A DNA stretch of 64,000 bases, taken from assembly GCA_048158365.1 (NCBI GenBank), contig JBLLNL010000013.1; one strand, written 5' to 3'. The notes under the pieces are model-generated. The model did no database searches. It worked only from the letters and a program-made list of their open reading frames with translations, and was not told the DNA's origin. Positions 59,990 to 64,000 of the stretch are shown here, one piece after another (position 1 is the first letter of the stretch; every line of letters begins with the position of its first letter). Source of the stretch: Azoarcus_F sp048158365. GTDB lineage: Bacteria; Pseudomonadota; Gammaproteobacteria; Burkholderiales; Rhodocyclaceae. A program made the translations under genes and the position numbers.

Positions 59990-60193
59990 TCAGGCTTTCT
60001 GGATATTTGAAGCCTGCTTGCCCTTCGGGCCCTGAGTGACCTCGAAGGAGACTTTTTCGCCTTCCTTCAGGGTCTTGAACCCGCTCATGGTGATTGCCGA
60101 AAAATGCGCAAAGAGATCTTCGCTGCCGTCATCCGGGGTAATGAAGCCAAAACCCTTGGAATCATTGAACCACTTCACGGTACCAGTTGCCAT
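59990..60193 (-). CDS. Cold-shock-domain protein
   Basis: A 67-aa single CSD protein. RNP1 KGFGFI and RNP2 LFAHF mark nucleic-acid binding. It begins MATGTVKWFNDSKGFGFITPDDG. AAGGA lies 11 bp before ATG 60193. It is an RNA chaperone; cold or stationary-phase regulation cannot be told from sequence. Convergent with rpmG. Confidence 0.95.
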   Translation of the reverse strand: MATGTVKWFNDSKGFGFITPDDGSEDLFAHFSAITMSGFKTLKEGEKVSFEVTQGPKGKQASNIQKA

Positions 60194-60590
60194 ATTGCAT
60201 TAATCCTTGATATTTGCTGAGTGTTTCGGGTACTACCCCGTCTGTGCATATCCGCAGCGAACTGATCTTGAACAAACGATCTTTAGCGACCGTACCCGGC
60301 AATATCGCCGAAGATGAAGCCGTAAAAAAAGCTCCGATGCGTCAAGCACAGTTTGCTTTTACGCACTTGTCGCAAGAGCGTCAACAGTTTCTTGCAGGCT
60401 CGGCCAGGCGTAAATTGTGCGTCACAGCATTCGCAAAACAGGCAAGCCACGCATATCTCCATAAGTTCAGTAAAAAACCAAGCCACTGATCAAAGATGCA
60501 CCGCAACACGATCAGTGTGGCGTTTACCCGTCATGCAAGCCGGTCAGATCCGCCCACCGGTCTATTGCACTCTTTAGTGACTTCATTAGA
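60194..60590. other. Divergent regulatory gap between csp and clpS
   Basis: About 400 bp, visibly richer in AT than the rest, with no credible gene. It must hold the csp leader and the clpS promoter. A weak TTGTTC-N17-GATATG pair on the minus strand is the best csp promoter candidate. Confidence 0.5.
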
Positions 60591-60908
60591 ATGATTCGCA
60601 TGGCCACTCACAAGCAGGATGAGTTTTTACTCGAGGCGGAGCGTACTCGCACCAAACCCCCGCCCCTTTATAAGGTGCTTTTGCTGAATGACGACTTCAC
60701 GCCGATGGAGTTTGTCGTCGTCGTTCTTCAGAAATTTTTCGGAATGGATCGCGAACGGGCCACGCGAATCATGTTCCAAGTCCACAGAGAGGGCTCCGGA
60801 GTGTGCGGCATTTTTCCGAAGGATGTCGCCGCGACCAAGGTTGAACAGGTCGTCTCCTTTGCCCGTCAGCACCAGCATCCGCTGGCATGCGTGATGGAGG
60901 AAAATTGA
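60591..60908 (+). CDS. clpS: ATP-dependent Clp protease adaptor ClpS
   Basis: A 105-aa N-degron adaptor for ClpA. The core (VLLLNDDFTPMEFVVVVLQKFF; ATRIMFQVHREGSGVCGIF) has the ClpS substrate-pocket residues. ATG 60591 or 60600 start; no strong RBS. Its stop is 3 bp before clpA, so the two are co-translated. Confidence 0.95.
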   Translation: MIRMATHKQDEFLLEAERTRTKPPPLYKVLLLNDDFTPMEFVVVVLQKFFGMDRERATRIMFQVHREGSGVCGIFPKDVAATKVEQVVSFARQHQHPLACVMEEN

Positions 60909-60910
60909 GA

Positions 60911-63190
60911 ATGATTGCGCAAGAGCTTGAAGTCAGCCTTCACATGGCCTTTGTCGAAGCCCGGCAAAAGCGGCATGAGTTCATTACGGTGGAGCATCTG
61001 CTGCTCGCATTGCTGGACAACCCTTCGGCAGCCGAAGTCCTGCGGGCCTGCGCAGCCAATGTCGACGAGTTGCGTCGCGAACTCACGAACTTCATCAACG
61101 AGCACACACCCAAGGTCGAGAGCGAGGAGGAAATCGATACCCAGCCGACGCTGGGTTTCCAGCGCGTGATTCAACGCGCCATCCTGCACGTGCAGTCGTC
61201 CGGCAAGAAGGAGGTCACGGGTGCGAATGTGCTGGTCGCGATCTTCGGCGAGAAAGATTCGCACGCAGTCTATTTTCTGCAACGCCAGAAGATCTCGCGG
61301 CTGGATGTCGTCAACTTCATCTCGCACGGGATCGCAAAAGCGCCGCAACCCGGTGCGGCCGCTCAGGGCAAGACAGACCCGGAACAGGGGGAGCAGCAGG
61401 ATCAGGACGGCGCGTCTGCCGGCGGTGCCCTCGAAAGCTTCACGCAAAATCTGAACCAGCAGGCACTGGTAGGCAAGATCGATCCGCTGATCGGACGCGA
61501 CAGGGAAGTCGAGCGTGTAATCCAGACCTTATGTCGAAGACGCAAGAACAACCCGCTGCTGGTTGGCGAGGCGGGGGTCGGCAAAACCGCCATCGCCGAA
61601 GGTCTGGCGCGTCGCATTATCGAGGACCGGGTTCCCGACATCCTGAAGGAGGCCCAGGTCTACGCACTGGACATGGGTGCACTGTTGGCAGGTACAAAGT
61701 ATCGCGGCGATTTTGAGCAACGCCTCAAGGCGGTGCTGAAGCAGTTGCGTGAGAGCCAGAATGCGATCCTGTTCATTGACGAAATCCACACGCTGATCGG
61801 TGCCGGCGCCGCATCAGGCGGTACCCTTGACGCATCGAACCTGCTCAAACCCGCGCTTTCCTCAGGTCAGCTCAAATGCATCGGTGCCACGACCTACACC
61901 GAGTACCGTCAGATCTTCGAAAAGGATCACGCGCTGTCACGGCGCTTTCAGAAGATCGATGTGGTCGAGCCTTCGGTCGCCGAGACGATCGAGATCCTCA
62001 AGGGGCTGAAGACCCGTTTCGAGGAACATCACAACGTCAAGTATTCCTCGGCTGCGCTTTCGTCCGCAGCAGAGCTGGCTGCGCGTTACATCAACGACCG
62101 GCATCTTCCGGACAAGGCGATCGATGTCATCGACGAGGCCGGTGCAGCTCAGCGCATCCTGCCCAAGTCCAAGCAACGCAAGACGATCGGCAAGGGCGAG
62201 ATCGAGGAGATCGTGGCGAAGATCGCCCGTATTCCGCCCAGAACCGTGTCCAACGACGACAAGAATGCACTCAGGACGCTCGACCGTGATCTTCGGAACG
62301 TCGTGTTCGGGCAGGACGAGGCGATCGCAGTGCTGGCAAAGGCGATCAAGATGTCCCGCTCCGGGCTTGGAAATCCGCAGAAGCCGATCGGGAGTTTTCT
62401 CTTCAGCGGCCCGACCGGGGTCGGGAAAACCGAGGTCGCACGTCAACTGGCTTATACCTTGGGCATCGAGTTGATTCGCTTCGACATGTCCGAATACATG
62501 GAGCGGCATGCGGTTTCCCGTCTGATCGGTGCCCCCCCGGGCTATGTCGGGTTCGACAACGGTGGTCTCCTGACCGAGGCAATCACCAAGAAACCGCACG
62601 CCGTATTGCTGCTCGACGAGATCGAGAAGGCCCATCCGGACATCTACAATATCTTGCTGCAGGTGATGGACCACGGCACGCTGACCGACAACAATGGCCG
62701 TCAAGCCGATTTTCGCAACGTGATCGTGATCATGACGACCAATGCGGGCGCCGAGGCGATGCAGAAATCGGTGATCGGCTTCTCGGCGAAGCGTGAGACC
62801 GGTGACGAGATGGCCGAGATCAAGCGGATGTTTTCGCCGGAGTTCCGCAACCGACTGGATGCGACCATCTCCTTCAGGGCGCTCGACAACGAGATCATTC
62901 TGAAAGTGGTCGACAAGTTCCTGATGCAACTCGAAGCCCAATTGCACGAGAAGAAGGTGGAAGCGCACTTCACCTCCGAACTGAAGGCATGGCTCGCATC
63001 GGAGGGCTTTGATCCGCTGATGGGGGCCCGGCCGATGGCGAGACTCATCCAGGATACGATCCGATCAGCGCTCGCCGACGAATTGCTGTTCGGCAGACTG
63101 GCCAATGGCGGCAAGGTGACGATCGACTTCGATGGAGAAGGAAAGGTCAGGCTGGTGTTCGATGAAGTCGTCGCAGCGGCAGCGACCTGA
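60911..63190 (+). CDS. clpA: Clp protease ATPase subunit ClpA
   Basis: A 759-aa Hsp100 unfoldase partner of ClpP. It has an N-domain (1-150), AAA-1 Walker A GEAGVGKT (about 218) with FIDEIHTL, and AAA-2 Walker A GPTGVGKT (about 505) with LLLDEIEKAHP and the IGAPPGYVGF pore loop, plus a C-terminal sensor-2 GARPMARL. ATG 60911 follows GGAGG by 11 bp. No clpP is adjacent. A strong terminator follows. Confidence 0.97.
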   Translation: MIAQELEVSLHMAFVEARQKRHEFITVEHLLLALLDNPSAAEVLRACAANVDELRRELTNFINEHTPKVESEEEIDTQPTLGFQRVIQRAILHVQSSGKKEVTGANVLVAIFGEKDSHAVYFLQRQKISRLDVVNFISHGIAKAPQPGAAAQGKTDPEQGEQQDQDGASAGGALESFTQNLNQQALVGKIDPLIGRDREVERVIQTLCRRRKNNPLLVGEAGVGKTAIAEGLARRIIEDRVPDILKEAQVYALDMGALLAGTKYRGDFEQRLKAVLKQLRESQNAILFIDEIHTLIGAGAASGGTLDASNLLKPALSSGQLKCIGATTYTEYRQIFEKDHALSRRFQKIDVVEPSVAETIEILKGLKTRFEEHHNVKYSSAALSSAAELAARYINDRHLPDKAIDVIDEAGAAQRILPKSKQRKTIGKGEIEEIVAKIARIPPRTVSNDDKNALRTLDRDLRNVVFGQDEAIAVLAKAIKMSRSGLGNPQKPIGSFLFSGPTGVGKTEVARQLAYTLGIELIRFDMSEYMERHAVSRLIGAPPGYVGFDNGGLLTEAITKKPHAVLLLDEIEKAHPDIYNILLQVMDHGTLTDNNGRQADFRNVIVIMTTNAGAEAMQKSVIGFSAKRETGDEMAEIKRMFSPEFRNRLDATISFRALDNEIILKVVDKFLMQLEAQLHEKKVEAHFTSELKAWLASEGFDPLMGARPMARLIQDTIRSALADELLFGRLANGGKVTIDFDGEGKVRLVFDEVVAAAAT

Positions 63191-63212
63191 AACATTCGGA
63201 CCACATAGGAAC

Positions 63213-63235
63213 GCGGCCAATGGCCGCTTTTTTTT
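63213..63235 (+). terminator. Intrinsic terminator after clpA
   Basis: GCGGCC-AAT-GGCCGC followed by eight T residues, 22 bp after the clpA stop. Confidence 0.85.
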
Positions 63236-63348
63236 GCCGGAATCGTCGGAGTGGTCAGAAGCGCGCATCATTGTTCGAAACAGGGTCCGACAGGACGTCA
63301 CCGTACCAGCCCTCCCCGACCAACCTGGTCAGCCACAGGAGAAACCAC

Positions 63349-63834
63349 ATGCAAATCCAGACAGCCGAACTTTGTGATGCAAACGGGGGCAAGGTTCGGG
63401 TCGTGCAACCGATGTTCAGGTCCTTCGGTGGCAAGTCCTCGTTCGGCGGCCCGATCACCACACTGAAAGTCTTCGAGGACAACTCGCTGGTGCGCTCCAC
63501 GCTGGAGACGCCGGGCAACGATCGTGTGCTGGTGGTCGATGGTGGCGGTTCGATGCGATGTGCCCTGGTGGGCGACCAGCTCGCGGTATTGGCGATCAAC
63601 AATGGCTGGGCCGGCATCATCGTATATGGATGCGTTCGCGACACAAAGACAATTGGCGGTCTGAATGTCGGCCTGTTGGCGCTTGCGTCCCACCCACTGA
63701 AGAGTGTCAAGAAAGGCGTCGGCGACGTCGACATGATCGTCTCCTTCGGAGGCGTCGATTTCGTACCGGGAGAGTATGTCTATGCCGACGAGGACGGAAT
63801 AATCGTTTCTCAGGCAGCACTCACGGCGGGCTGA
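63349..63834 (+). CDS. rraA: RraA-family protein (RNase E regulator or HMG aldolase type)
   Basis: A 161-aa protein of the RraA fold: TAELCDANGG at the N-terminus and the Mg/oxaloacetate site GCVRD (about 91-95). The family includes E. coli RraA, an RNase E inhibitor, and 4-hydroxy-4-methyl-2-oxoglutarate/oxaloacetate decarboxylases; the GCVRD motif is shared by both, so the activity is open. CACAGGAGA precedes ATG 63349; a longer frame from 63220 is a shadow. The remaining 166 bp of the window hold no gene I can support. Confidence 0.85.
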   Translation: MQIQTAELCDANGGKVRVVQPMFRSFGGKSSFGGPITTLKVFEDNSLVRSTLETPGNDRVLVVDGGGSMRCALVGDQLAVLAINNGWAGIIVYGCVRDTKTIGGLNVGLLALASHPLKSVKKGVGDVDMIVSFGGVDFVPGEYVYADEDGIIVSQAALTAG

Positions 63835-64000
63835 TTCGTCTCATTCGCCTCACAGGCAGGGCCGGGGCCAAGCCGCCGTTTCCTGATGACGCTCTCGGGT
63901 GGAGAGAACCGATTGCGCAAGCGTCGCCCTCAAGGAAACCCTGGGTCGTCCGTCTACTCGACAGGCACATGGCGTGCCCGAGTGCGCACCCGATCCAAGC

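Noticed and set aside
60283..60486. 67-aa minus-strand frame upstream of csp
   Set aside because: No RBS, Cys/Phe-rich AT-skewed composition and no family; lies in the csp/clpS regulatory gap.

Overview
The window (64 kb, GC-rich, densely coding) is a normal chromosomal segment with no phage, transposase or CRISPR. Gene content and order suggest a facultatively anaerobic betaproteobacterium, most likely of the Rhodocyclales (Azoarcus/Thauera/Aromatoleum type). The pointers are rarA-lolA-ftsK next to trxB, glnB-nadE, a soxCDYZAXB cluster, an FNR/cbb3-oxidase cluster, PHB synthase, a phenylpyruvate-type decarboxylase and glyoxylate-cycle malate synthase G. The taxonomic call is inference from gene families.

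Layout. 1-13 kb: housekeeping genes (rarA cut by the window edge, lolA, ftsK, a CRP-type regulator, trxB, an unusual repeat-bearing Smr protein, glnB, nadE, an unknown exported protein flanked by DnaA-box-like sites, an acetyltransferase-like protein, ppa, a TonB protein with a perfect PQPE repeat). 13-18 kb: copper chaperone, UreH/TauE-like membrane protein, hemN, fnr, hemerythrin, SirB2 and a DNR-like regulator. 18-22 kb: phaC, a beta-CASP metallo-hydrolase, a universal stress protein. 22.5-31.3 kb: cbb3 oxidase structural and assembly genes, ccoNOQP, ccoG-fixH and ccoIS, all on the minus strand, with palindromic FNR boxes. 31-46 kb: SDR dehydrogenase, tRNA-Thr(CGU), LysR regulator, haloacid dehalogenase, glcB, decarboxylase with divergent Lrp regulator, LrgAB, an EF-G paralogue, a sodium/solute symporter with its DUF4212 partner, and an orphan DUF4212 gene. 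46-56 kb: a complete sulfur-oxidation locus (ArsR regulator-soxCDYZAX, soxB, divergent fccAB, cytochrome c4). 56-64 kb: nudix, dut, coaBC, radC, rpmB-rpmG, a cold-shock gene, clpS-clpA and rraA.

How the parts fit. Reduced sulfur is oxidised in the periplasm by Sox and flavocytochrome c, and the electrons pass to c-type cytochromes and probably to the cbb3 oxidase encoded in the same window. FNR would induce that oxidase at low oxygen, while CcoG/FixH/CcoI/CcoS and probably the HMA chaperone and UreH-like protein supply copper for its assembly. HemN provides oxygen-independent haem synthesis.

The most interesting signal is between ccoS and ccoN. A perfect FNR palindrome lies at -41.5 from a good -10 element. 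It is followed about 105 nt later by a textbook intrinsic terminator, with no ORF between. This looks like an FNR-activated small RNA separate from the ccoN promoter, which has its own FNR box. Other notable points are an Smr protein with three to four copies of its N-terminal linear motif, a 170-bp inverted-repeat (MITE-like) element between ftsK and the crp-like gene, and hairpins inside the sox operon that may grade expression.
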